The position numbers and the translations under genes are program-made. A stretch of DNA of 64,000 nt from assembly GCA_902800715.1 (NCBI GenBank), contig CADCFN010000002.1, forward strand, positions 372,001 through 436,000, read 5' to 3'. Each line of letters begins with the position of its first letter. The stretch's first letter is position 1. Shown piece by piece: positions 16,714 to 24,676 of this stretch. The notes under the pieces are model-generated. The model was given only the letters and a program-made list of their open reading frames with translations, did no database searches and had not been told where the DNA came from. This DNA is from an uncultured Bacteroidales bacterium. GTDB taxonomy: Bacteria > Bacteroidota > Bacteroidia > Bacteroidales > Muribaculaceae.

Positions 16714-19700
16714 TCAATACTCGCCGTCCTCGGCAGCCATACCCACGTCATTGCTCTCGGGATACATCGTCGGTTTCGGCTGGTTGCGCAGGTTCAGGTA
16801 CATCGCCTTCGCCATCTCGCCCATCACGCGCTTATAGAACTGCTCGTCCTGGAACAGCTTCGAGAACGCGTCCATCTGCTCGACATAGCACTCCTGTGCC
16901 ACCTCACCGAAGGCTTTCGGGAAGATGGCTTCGGCAAACATGTTTGCATCGCTGTTCTCAGCCTGCTTTTTCAGCACCTTGCTGTTCTTGCTCATGCGGT
17001 CAAAGATAGTTTCCACAATCACGCGGTCGGCATCGGTGAAGTTGCCGGCATACATCATGTTGATTTTGGCGATGATGTTCGTCAGCAGGTCACGTTTCTC
17101 CTCGGGTTTGTTTCCCTTGCCGCCTTTCTCGGGCTTCAACGTCTTGTCATCGGGCTTGGGAGCCAGAGTGATGGTGCCCGAGAAGCCCGTGGAGTATTTG
17201 TTGTTGATGAGCGCCAGTTTGCCCGTCAGGTCCACTTTCTCGTGCGGATTCTTGGGCAGGAACTTATACAGGTACTCGGCGAACACATAGGTCTTCAACA
17301 ACTCTTTGTCAAAGGTGCGCACAATCTGCGCCATGTAGGCATAGAAGCGGATGAAGTTCTTCACCAGGCTACGCACCTCGAAGCGGTTCTCCTCGGTTAG
17401 GGTATCAAAGGCCTTCAACACAGGCGTATAGACGCTCGCCAGCTTGCCCATGTCGTCCTTGCCTTCCTGCTTGGCGCTGTACAGCGCCCACACCTTCTCC
17501 TCGTCCTGAGGCGCCCACAGGTGGTAGTTGTACAACTCGGTCTGGTACTTATACACGATGTTCACATCGACGGCCTCGCCCAGCAGCGTGTCTTCATAGA
17601 AAGGCTGGAACGACGCCTTGATGTCTTCGGCACTGTTGGCAAAGTCGAGCACAAAGGTGTCCACCTTGTCGCGGTGGGCTCGGTTGAGCCTCGACAGCGT
17701 CTGCACGGCTTTCACGCCTCGCAGCCCCTTGTCCACAATCATCGTGTGCAGACGCGGCTGGTCAAAGCCCGTCTGGTACTTCTCGGCGACGATGAGCACG
17801 TTATACAGGTCGCTGTCGAAGTACAGCGGCAACCGCGCCTCGCTGATGGCATACTCGGGGGTGGAGTTCAGCTTGCTCTCCACATAGTCGGTCCCTTGAT
17901 AGGTCACCGTGCCCGAGAATGCCACCAGCGGCATGACGTCGGTATAGCCCTTGCTCTTGCAGTATTCCTTCACGGCAAAGAAGTAGCGCACGGCATGGGC
18001 ACGCGAGGCGGTGACAATCATCGCCTTGGCCTTGCCGCCCATCTTGGTCAGCGTCACGCTGCGGATGGTCTCGACCATGATTTCGGCCTTCTGGGCAATC
18101 ACGTGCTCGTGGTTGTCGTGATAGCGCTTGATGGCGGTCGTTGCGGGCGGCTCGTCATATTCTGGGTCCTCCTTGACGCTCTTGGCAATCTCATAGGCGG
18201 TCTCCAGGGTGGTGTAGTTCTTCAACACGTCCATGATGAAGCCCTCGTCGATGGCCTGGCGCATGCTGTAGTGGTGGAAGGCGTCAAAGGTGCCGTCCGC
18301 CCGTGGCACGCCGAAGGTCTGCAGCGTCTTGGGCTTGGGCGTTGCGGTGAAGGCATAGAAGTACAGGTTGGGCTGCTGCCCCTGGGTGAGCAGCGTTTCT
18401 GTCATCAGGTCCATCTCGTCCTTGATTTCCTGCTCGGTCTTCTCCTCCAGCTCTGCCATCTCGCGCAGCGCCTCGTCGGTGTCGGCAAGGGCGGCCTTGA
18501 GCTTCTCGGCGCTCTTGCCGCTCTGCGAGCTGTGCGCCTCGTCAACGATGATGGCAAACCGCTTGCCCGAGTGGCTGTCCAGTTCCTTGTAGATGAGCGG
18601 GAAACGGTGCAGCGTGGTGATGATGATGCGCTTGCCGTCGTTGATGGCGTCCTTGAGTTTGCTGGAGTTGTCCTTGTCGGTGATGGTCTCGATTTGCCCC
18701 TCCAGGTGCTCAAACCCCAAGATGGTGTTCTGCAGCTGGGCATTGAGCACACGGCGGTCGGTGACGACAAACACGGTCCTGAACTTCTCCTCGTCGTGCT
18801 GGTCATGCAGCGAGGCGAGGCGGTAAGTCAGCCAGGCAATGCTGTTGCTCTTGCCCGAGCCGGCACTGTGCTGAATCAGGTAGTTCTTGCCGCGGTCGGC
18901 AAGGCGCGTGTCGTCAACAAGTTTCTCCACCACGTCGAGCTGGTGGTAGCGCGGGAAGATGAGGCGCGTGCTGCTGCGCTTCATCTGTTTGCCGTTCACG
19001 AGCGAGATGCTCTCCTCGGTCAGGCGCGTGATGTAGCGTTGCAGCAGCGACAGCAGCATCGGGCGGCACAGCACATGCTCCCACAGGTAGGACGTCGGGT
19101 AGCCCTCGTCGTTGGCGGGGTTACCGCCGTCGCCGATGTTGCCCGCACCGTTGCTGCCCTGGTTGAAAGGCAGGAAGAAGGTGTCCTCGCCCCTGAGCTG
19201 CGTGGTCATCGCCACCTCCTGCAGGTCGACGGCAAAGCACACCAGCACGCGGTTGTCGAACTGGAACAGCGGCTCCTTCGCATCGCGGTCATACATGAAC
19301 TGCCGCTTGGCGTTCTCCACGCTCTGCCCCGTCAACTGGTTCTTCAGTTCCAGTGCCACGACGGGGATGCCGTTCAGCGACAGCACCATGTCGATGGTGT
19401 TGTGGTTCTGCAGGGAGTAGGCAAACTGGCGCGTACACGTCAGGATGTTGGCGTCATATTTCTTCACCAGCTCCTCGTTGATGTCGCTAGCAGGCTTGAA
19501 GTAGCAGAACTTGAGTGTCATGCCCCTGTCCTTGATGCCGTTGCGCAGCACGTGCAGCAGGCCGAAGTTGCTCACGTTCTGTTGGAACACCTTGTAGAGC
19601 TGTGCCTCGCTCTGCGCGCCATAGACGTTCTGGTACTTCAGCCACATCTTGGGCTGGGTGGCTTCCAGGAACTGCATGAGCACCGCCATATCGATGGCGC

Positions 19701-19800
19701 GCCCCTTGTCATAGGTCGCCTGGTCACCTTTCACATACCCGCCTTCACTCAACAGGTAATGCTCAATGTCAGCCTCAAAGTTCTTCTCCTTCGTCTCCAT
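16714..19800 (-). CDS. hsdR: Type I restriction endonuclease subunit R
   Basis: The 1028-residue protein has the standard HsdR order. An N-terminal PD-(D/E)xK nuclease with VALELKN (near residue 150) comes first. Superfamily 2 translocase motifs follow: Walker A SAGSGKS (near 310), DEAH box VDEAH (near 418) and FTATPKP. The later helicase motifs (EKYQTGFDQPRLHTM, LSRLNR) precede a helical C-terminal region with a Gly/Lys-rich linker near 890. It pulls unmodified DNA through the complex and cuts at a distance. It is separated from hsdM/hsdS by two unrelated genes and 134 nt of intergenic sequence, and is GC-richer than they are. Confidence 0.95.
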   Translation of the reverse strand: METKEKNFEADIEHYLLSEGGYVKGDQATYDKGRAIDMAVLMQFLEATQPKMWLKYQNVYGAQSEAQLYKVFQQNVSNFGLLHVLRNGIKDRGMTLKFCYFKPASDINEELVKKYDANILTCTRQFAYSLQNHNTIDMVLSLNGIPVVALELKNQLTGQSVENAKRQFMYDRDAKEPLFQFDNRVLVCFAVDLQEVAMTTQLRGEDTFFLPFNQGSNGAGNIGDGGNPANDEGYPTSYLWEHVLCRPMLLSLLQRYITRLTEESISLVNGKQMKRSSTRLIFPRYHQLDVVEKLVDDTRLADRGKNYLIQHSAGSGKSNSIAWLTYRLASLHDQHDEEKFRTVFVVTDRRVLNAQLQNTILGFEHLEGQIETITDKDNSSKLKDAINDGKRIIITTLHRFPLIYKELDSHSGKRFAIIVDEAHSSQSGKSAEKLKAALADTDEALREMAELEEKTEQEIKDEMDLMTETLLTQGQQPNLYFYAFTATPKPKTLQTFGVPRADGTFDAFHHYSMRQAIDEGFIMDVLKNYTTLETAYEIAKSVKEDPEYDEPPATTAIKRYHDNHEHVIAQKAEIMVETIRSVTLTKMGGKAKAMIVTASRAHAVRYFFAVKEYCKSKGYTDVMPLVAFSGTVTYQGTDYVESKLNSTPEYAISEARLPLYFDSDLYNVLIVAEKYQTGFDQPRLHTMIVDKGLRGVKAVQTLSRLNRAHRDKVDTFVLDFANSAEDIKASFQPFYEDTLLGEAVDVNIVYKYQTELYNYHLWAPQDEEKVWALYSAKQEGKDDMGKLASVYTPVLKAFDTLTEENRFEVRSLVKNFIRFYAYMAQIVRTFDKELLKTYVFAEYLYKFLPKNPHEKVDLTGKLALINNKYSTGFSGTITLAPKPDDKTLKPEKGGKGNKPEEKRDLLTNIIAKINMMYAGNFTDADRVIVETIFDRMSKNSKVLKKQAENSDANMFAEAIFPKAFGEVAQECYVEQMDAFSKLFQDEQFYKRVMGEMAKAMYLNLRNQPKPTMYPESNDVGMAAEDGEY

Positions 19801-19808
19801 ATTCTTAA

Positions 19809-19837
19809 AACTACGAATTACACCAATTTAACTAATT
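19809..19837 (+). repeat. Left copy of a 29-bp inverted repeat in the defence island
   Basis: AACTACGAATTACACCAATT followed by TAACTAATT. The minus strand of 23429-23457 is identical at 26 of 29 positions. The remainder of the 134-bp gap 19801-19934 has a further related motif (CAATTACACGAAT, about 19867-19880) but no gene. Confidence 0.65.
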
Positions 19838-19934
19838 CTTGGCATCCGCCACTCTTATTTAATTCCAATTACACGAATAACACCATGCCTCTTCCGTCCG
19901 CTTTGTCCATGTATTACGAGCCTTTGGCTCGTAA

Positions 19935-21452
19935 TCAGATATAAACAGCATATTTAACAATATCGCCAAGTGTTTTGCCCCTCTTGCCCTCAATGATATT
20001 AATCAAATAAGGATTTATATTATCACTTTTATTAATTATCCTTTCATTAGGAATTGCATGATCTTTTTCGATCTCTTGGGTAGAACTAATGACGTCATTC
20101 TCGTTAATAATTTTGGGATAATCTGGCATTATCAAATGCTGAACATCCTGCGTGCTAATACATTTATTATTAAAATATAGCATCTCGCAGATTTTCATGA
20201 TAGTGGATTGGAGTTTTGATTCCAAAGTTCCTTTTATTGCATTCGGCTTGTCCAGCAAATCATTAGCCCACGACGGGACAATAACTATATTCCATAAATT
20301 AGTAAAATAGCGAGGGTCAAATGCCCGTCCCCATACATGGGAAATCCTATAATTCTGGAAAATATTTTCTTTGCCCGCACTGACAGTATAACCTGTTATT
20401 TCATTTATCACAGAACGGACTTTGGCATTACCATCATTATCACGAATAATTGGATAATTCTCTAATTTTTCACCTTCTTTGACAAAGGTACTACTTGTCT
20501 CAGTAAATAAATAATACCTAATTTTTTTCTTTTTCTTATTGCCTTCATCAGGCTCACCATTGCCATCTTGACTATCGTCATCATTGAGTTCCTCCGTTAT
20601 GTTGTCCTGTTGTTTCTTCTCTTTCTCTTTCTCTTTCTTTTCTTTTCTTTTCCTGGATAATTGATCATCATCTATTGTTTGTTTATATGTTCCAGTTCCC
20701 GACTCATCCATTGTTGAAAACCTTGCAAATAGGTCATATTTCTTACCCATAAAACCGTCTTCAGTATGTTGAGCTTGAAAAGTCTTAACAATCTTATCCA
20801 TTCTATTTTTAGCGACATCAGGTTCAAAGAAATAGCATTGGTCAATAGCGTATTTTATAAAAGTATCGGTGCCAATTTCTCTTGTAAGAGCAGTAACTCC
20901 ATCAATCTTATAGATTAATTCTTTGTTGATTTTCTTGCGAACTCCATCAAGTTTTTTATCAAGTTTAGTGTCTTCATTTCTCCTGACATTTTGGAACAGG
21001 TCAGCATCATGTTCAATATTATATCTTAACTCATCAAGTTTTGAAATGAAATCCTGCAGAACGCCTTTATTATCTTCTTCAATTCTTATTATGGCTTTTT
21101 CTGCAACTCGCTTCATGATATCAGTGATAGTTAAGGCATAGAGAACATCCCCCGCGTTAAGGAATTCAGCAATCAGCTCTAGATAATCATATTCATTATT
21201 TTGTTTTCTTTTTGAATTATCATCATTTATGGGATTTATGGTTTTTCTGTAATACTGGCATAGATAGTGATTAACCTTGCTGCAATCTGGCCATTGTTTA
21301 CCATCAGTAGTCTCTTGGTATTTGCCACTTTTGCCTTTTGTATCCCATTTAACAAGAGGTTCTTTGATTAAATGAAGCAATGAAGTTTTACCGAAGGTGT
21401 TAATAACATTCTTTTTTATAAACTGATTATCTTGTATTTCAAATCGTTCCAT
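19935..21452 (-). CDS. Unknown protein inside type I R-M locus, possible HNH-like C-terminus
   Basis: I do not recognise this 505-residue protein. Visible parts: an N-terminal region with GKTSLLHLIKEPLVKWD (not a P-loop); a helical middle (about 90-235) rich in Lys/Glu/Asp; and a low-complexity KEKEKEKKQQ then acidic DDDSQDGNGEPDEG linker (about 262-305). A C-terminal domain follows with YRISHVWGRAFDPRYF and LWNIVIVPSWANDLLDK. The His and the following Asn-rich strand are reminiscent of a beta-beta-alpha-metal (HNH-type) nuclease, but the match is weak. It is markedly AT-rich compared with hsdR and hsdM. It lies 73 nt after the DUF262/DUF1524 gene and 134 nt before hsdR. A defence role is inferred from context only. 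Confidence 0.7.
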   Translation of the reverse strand: MERFEIQDNQFIKKNVINTFGKTSLLHLIKEPLVKWDTKGKSGKYQETTDGKQWPDCSKVNHYLCQYYRKTINPINDDNSKRKQNNEYDYLELIAEFLNAGDVLYALTITDIMKRVAEKAIIRIEEDNKGVLQDFISKLDELRYNIEHDADLFQNVRRNEDTKLDKKLDGVRKKINKELIYKIDGVTALTREIGTDTFIKYAIDQCYFFEPDVAKNRMDKIVKTFQAQHTEDGFMGKKYDLFARFSTMDESGTGTYKQTIDDDQLSRKRKEKKEKEKEKKQQDNITEELNDDDSQDGNGEPDEGNKKKKKIRYYLFTETSSTFVKEGEKLENYPIIRDNDGNAKVRSVINEITGYTVSAGKENIFQNYRISHVWGRAFDPRYFTNLWNIVIVPSWANDLLDKPNAIKGTLESKLQSTIMKICEMLYFNNKCISTQDVQHLIMPDYPKIINENDVISSTQEIEKDHAIPNERIINKSDNINPYLINIIEGKRGKTLGDIVKYAVYI

Positions 21453-21480
21453 ATTGTATTGATTTATAATTTGTTATTTT

Positions 21481-21499
21481 GTTTAATTCGTGGAATTAG
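21481..21499 (-). repeat. Partial copy of the island intergenic repeat
   Basis: GTTTAATTCGTGGAATTAG on the plus strand shares GTTTAATTCGTG and AATT with the element at 23429-23457, in the same orientation. It lies in the 73-bp gap between the unknown gene and the DUF262/DUF1524 gene. Confidence 0.5.
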
Positions 21500-21525
21500 C
21501 GTTAAGCCTACAGGGGGACTTATCG

Positions 21526-23385
21526 TCACGGAATTTTCGGGAAACTGATATTCGTCGGCTTTTGTTCCCATGGGAATAAAAACTTATCAATCGCTTCTTT
21601 TACCAGCGCCACTGTTCGTCTCTTGATATTATCTTTATTCCATTTTTTTGCTTTTACAATATCATCATTGTTGATAATCCCATTTCTATAGCCGATAAAA
21701 TTGCCATGAGCATCGATGTGATTCTTTTTTGTGTTGAAGCTCTTGTTGCCCAGGCTGCTGTTATAGCCGGTCAAGGTCAAGTTGCCGAGGCGATGGACAT
21801 AGTCTTTCTGGATTATCTTTGCTTCAGCAACCTTGGTTTTATTTCCGGTCATCATTACAATCCATTCTTCTGGGATATTATCGCCTTCTGGGAACACATG
21901 CTCAATCGTCCAGATATAATTACCTTTTTTGTCACGGTCCCACAGGTCTTTTACGATTTTTTTAGCAAATCCGTTTTCAGCAAGTTTGCATAGGACAAAC
22001 CTGGTGGCATCTCGGTTTTCATCATAGATTTTCCCCATCAGAGCTTCAATAAACCTGTTGATATCGGCCGATACTGAAGCCAACTCATTCTTTATCAACT
22101 CATAGACTTTTTGACGTTGGGGTGCTTGAGTTTCAATATCGTTGATAATGCCCATGAACATTCTGTCCAATTCACGGGTATTGGGAGTGTCTGTCAGATT
22201 GCGTCTGATAAAGAATTTTACCAGCAGTTCGATAATGTCAACAATTGTCTTATCATTCAAATTTAAAGTTTTCTGCTTCTTGACAAGGTAAAGCAGAAGC
22301 ATATAGCTCGGCGCGGCTTGAACATGTTGCAGATCAAGCAATGGAACTTGCCACTTCTGGATTGTGCATTTCTCGGGCAGAATCAGTTGTTGATAGATTT
22401 TAGCACTATCAGTTATCTCATTCAAGAAATCAGTCACACTCTTTTCAATGAGTACCTCATAGATCTTCAACAAATTTGAACGGGTGGCAATACTTACCTT
22501 CGATAGATTATTGATCTTGGGATAGTGCTTTCTGATGTCGGTAATAAACGCATTATAGTGATGGCGGAAAAAGCGTTCCTGGACTTTGTAGTTGTCCGAT
22601 GAATCATCATCTGACAACAGTTCCAGTATATATTTCCATCTGCCATCATTGGCAATGATGTCTCCATTATTTTTATCTGTTTCAGACATCATTTTGTTCT
22701 TCATCAGTTCAATGGCAGTCAATGGTACACCTCGGTTGTTCAAGGACTCGAACAGCATGTAGGCATCATAATGGTTCTTGGCTTCAATCTTTACCAGCTC
22801 TGCCGCTTGCACTTTATCATAGACTTCCTTTAACTTTTTCTCTTTATTTTTGGGCTTGCAACTAGCCAAATCGTCTTCAATCAGCTTGGAAAGGACTTTT
22901 ACTGCTCTGCCTATCCTTCGATTACCGTAATATAGAGGTTCTGTTAGTTGATGTTGAAGCAGACTAAATATAGCATAATTAAAGTCCACATCATTATTAT
23001 TCTGACACTGAGGAACCAGAATCAATTGATTAATAGGATTGTTTGGGTTACGCAGTGAATCTTTGATATTGTTAAGGACGTTGACGCTTCTCTTGGTGGC
23101 CTTTGGTAATTGACTTATTTTATCATACAACACTCCCAGCATCAGGCACAGCGTGGTCAGTCGTTGTTGACCGTCAATCACTTCACGCACTTGACTGGGA
23201 GATGTGATAAAGATGATGGGACCAATAAACAAACCTTTGTCATTTTCGACAAGGTCATTATACAATTCGGTGATTTGGTTTTTACCCCAAATGTATTCAC
23301 GCTGATACTTGGGAATTTGATAGTAAAAACCAGGATTCTGCTGTATCAAATCCTTGACCTTAACAGGAGCTGCCTTTATTTTCAT
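21526..23385 (-). CDS. GmrSD-like DUF262/DUF1524 nuclease
   Basis: A 619-residue single-chain protein. The N-terminal DUF262 (ParB-like NTPase) domain has YQREYIWG (about 28-34) and the signature DGQQRLTT (71-78). The C-terminal DUF1524 HNH-type nuclease has TIEHVFP (near 492-498) and HRLGNLTLTGYNSSLGN with a trailing Lys-rich helix (about 535-560). This is the fused architecture of GmrSD-type, NTP-dependent type IV enzymes that cut modified phage DNA. It follows hsdS by 95 nt. Homologues often sit within type I R-M loci, where they may attack phages that evade the host system by modification; the target modification is unknown. Confidence 0.9.
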   Translation of the reverse strand: MKIKAAPVKVKDLIQQNPGFYYQIPKYQREYIWGKNQITELYNDLVENDKGLFIGPIIFITSPSQVREVIDGQQRLTTLCLMLGVLYDKISQLPKATKRSVNVLNNIKDSLRNPNNPINQLILVPQCQNNNDVDFNYAIFSLLQHQLTEPLYYGNRRIGRAVKVLSKLIEDDLASCKPKNKEKKLKEVYDKVQAAELVKIEAKNHYDAYMLFESLNNRGVPLTAIELMKNKMMSETDKNNGDIIANDGRWKYILELLSDDDSSDNYKVQERFFRHHYNAFITDIRKHYPKINNLSKVSIATRSNLLKIYEVLIEKSVTDFLNEITDSAKIYQQLILPEKCTIQKWQVPLLDLQHVQAAPSYMLLLYLVKKQKTLNLNDKTIVDIIELLVKFFIRRNLTDTPNTRELDRMFMGIINDIETQAPQRQKVYELIKNELASVSADINRFIEALMGKIYDENRDATRFVLCKLAENGFAKKIVKDLWDRDKKGNYIWTIEHVFPEGDNIPEEWIVMMTGNKTKVAEAKIIQKDYVHRLGNLTLTGYNSSLGNKSFNTKKNHIDAHGNFIGYRNGIINNDDIVKAKKWNKDNIKRRTVALVKEAIDKFLFPWEQKPTNISFPKIP

Positions 23386-23428
23386 ATCAGTAACAATGAT
23401 TAGTTAAACAACTGATTGCTATATACTT

Positions 23429-23457
23429 AATTAGTTTAATTCGTGAAATTCGTAGTT
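23429..23457 (-). repeat. Right copy of the 29-bp inverted repeat
   Basis: Reads AACTACGAATTTCACGAATT then AAACTAATT on the minus strand, inverted relative to 19809-19837 with three differences. Together they bracket exactly the DUF262/DUF1524 gene and the unknown gene. Confidence 0.65.
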
Positions 23458-23480
23458 TATTGAAATACGTAGTTAGGGGT

Positions 23481-24674
23481 TTATTTTTTGCCTGTGACGT
23501 ATTCGTAGATGAGGGATTTTTTGTATTGTTTTAAATCCTCAATCTTTTGCTGCTTGAGGGCTATCAGGGCGTCAATGTCGGCACATTTGCGGTCCAAAAA
23601 AACCGCTATCTCCCGCTGCTCCGAGAGTGGAGGCAACACCAATATTTGCCTTTTAATTCTATCAATAGCAAGTCCTGGCTGTGCTGCTGAAAGAGAGTAT
23701 TGATTGAGATTCATTGACTCCAACATGTAAGCAAACCAAGAAGTATTGAAATCATGTTTTGGGTAGCAAATCACAGCATGTTCTGTTACCCAAAATTTTT
23801 CTCTTGTTACTTTAATATTTCCACATAATGCACCTTGCCGCCCAATAAGAACATATCTGCCATCAAGCAAATAATCCTTGTAGTACCCTCTTATTCCATT
23901 TCCGCCATATACTGGATATAATTCTACATTATCAGTTATATCTTCCGTTTTTAAGCTATTCCCGCTCTGCAACATTGCAAGCGCATTGATTTGGCAGATT
24001 CCCCAGTGGGTGGGGATTTGGCCTATCCAGTCGATGTTGGTGGGCTTCATGGGGGCTGTGGGGTTAAGGCCCTTGGTGACGGCCTCGGTGATGACCGATT
24101 GCTTATAGGCTTTTAACTCCTCTATCACCTGCTCTTGCAAAGACACCATCTCGTCCACCTCACCACATTTCCTGTCGATTATTTCAGCGATTGCTTTCTG
24201 TTCTTCAATAGGAGGAAGGAGAAAGTCTAATTCTGATATCTTGTTCCACTTCAGGTCACAACTTCTTTCTCTAATGCCAGTTGAAAGAGCCAAGAAAACA
24301 TTGTTATAAGCAAGGGTTCTCAAATAAAAAATGAGATACCTGGAATTATGGTTATTCTTAGGGGTGCAAACAACAAGGACTGGTGAACCTTTACCTGTAG
24401 ATTTGGAAACACCCATAGCACCAGCAAAGCCATCCATTCCATGAATCACAATATCACCTTCGTTTATGCCTTGATAACCAATCTCTTTATCCGACATTGT
24501 AAAGCCTTCTGTCCGTCGTAATGACCGTAAAATGACTTCTCCATCTCTGAAGCAGGTAATAACCTCATCATTATCCCTAACAGGTCTTTTTTTCAAATCA
24601 AGGACTCTCTTTCCCCTTTCGATTATCCAATTATCTGGTACATAAGGAGCCCATGGTATGTTGGTCTTTTTCAT
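23481..24674 (-). CDS. hsdS: Type I restriction specificity subunit S
   Basis: The 397-residue product has two target-recognition domains, each followed by a conserved helix: LPPIEEQKAIAEIIDRKCGE (about 155-175) and LPPLSEQREIAVFLDRKCAD (about 350-370). The central spacer carries PTNIDWIGQIPTHW, typical of S subunits. It binds the split DNA target and holds two M subunits. It begins 2 nt after hsdM ends, so the two are co-translated. No second or inverted hsdS fragment is present, so phase variation by inversion is not evident here. Confidence 0.94.
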   Translation of the reverse strand: MKKTNIPWAPYVPDNWIIERGKRVLDLKKRPVRDNDEVITCFRDGEVILRSLRRTEGFTMSDKEIGYQGINEGDIVIHGMDGFAGAMGVSKSTGKGSPVLVVCTPKNNHNSRYLIFYLRTLAYNNVFLALSTGIRERSCDLKWNKISELDFLLPPIEEQKAIAEIIDRKCGEVDEMVSLQEQVIEELKAYKQSVITEAVTKGLNPTAPMKPTNIDWIGQIPTHWGICQINALAMLQSGNSLKTEDITDNVELYPVYGGNGIRGYYKDYLLDGRYVLIGRQGALCGNIKVTREKFWVTEHAVICYPKHDFNTSWFAYMLESMNLNQYSLSAAQPGLAIDRIKRQILVLPPLSEQREIAVFLDRKCADIDALIALKQQKIEDLKQYKKSLIYEYVTGKK

Positions 24675-24676
24675 CG

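Noticed and set aside
17521-19944. 807-codon plus-strand open frame opposite hsdR
   Set aside because: Composition is an Ala/Val/Gly/His/Leu-rich antisense shadow of hsdR; hsdR has all expected motifs.
23481-24674. Phase-variable hsdS by inversion
   Set aside because: Only one hsdS is present, with no second S fragment or recombinase in the window.
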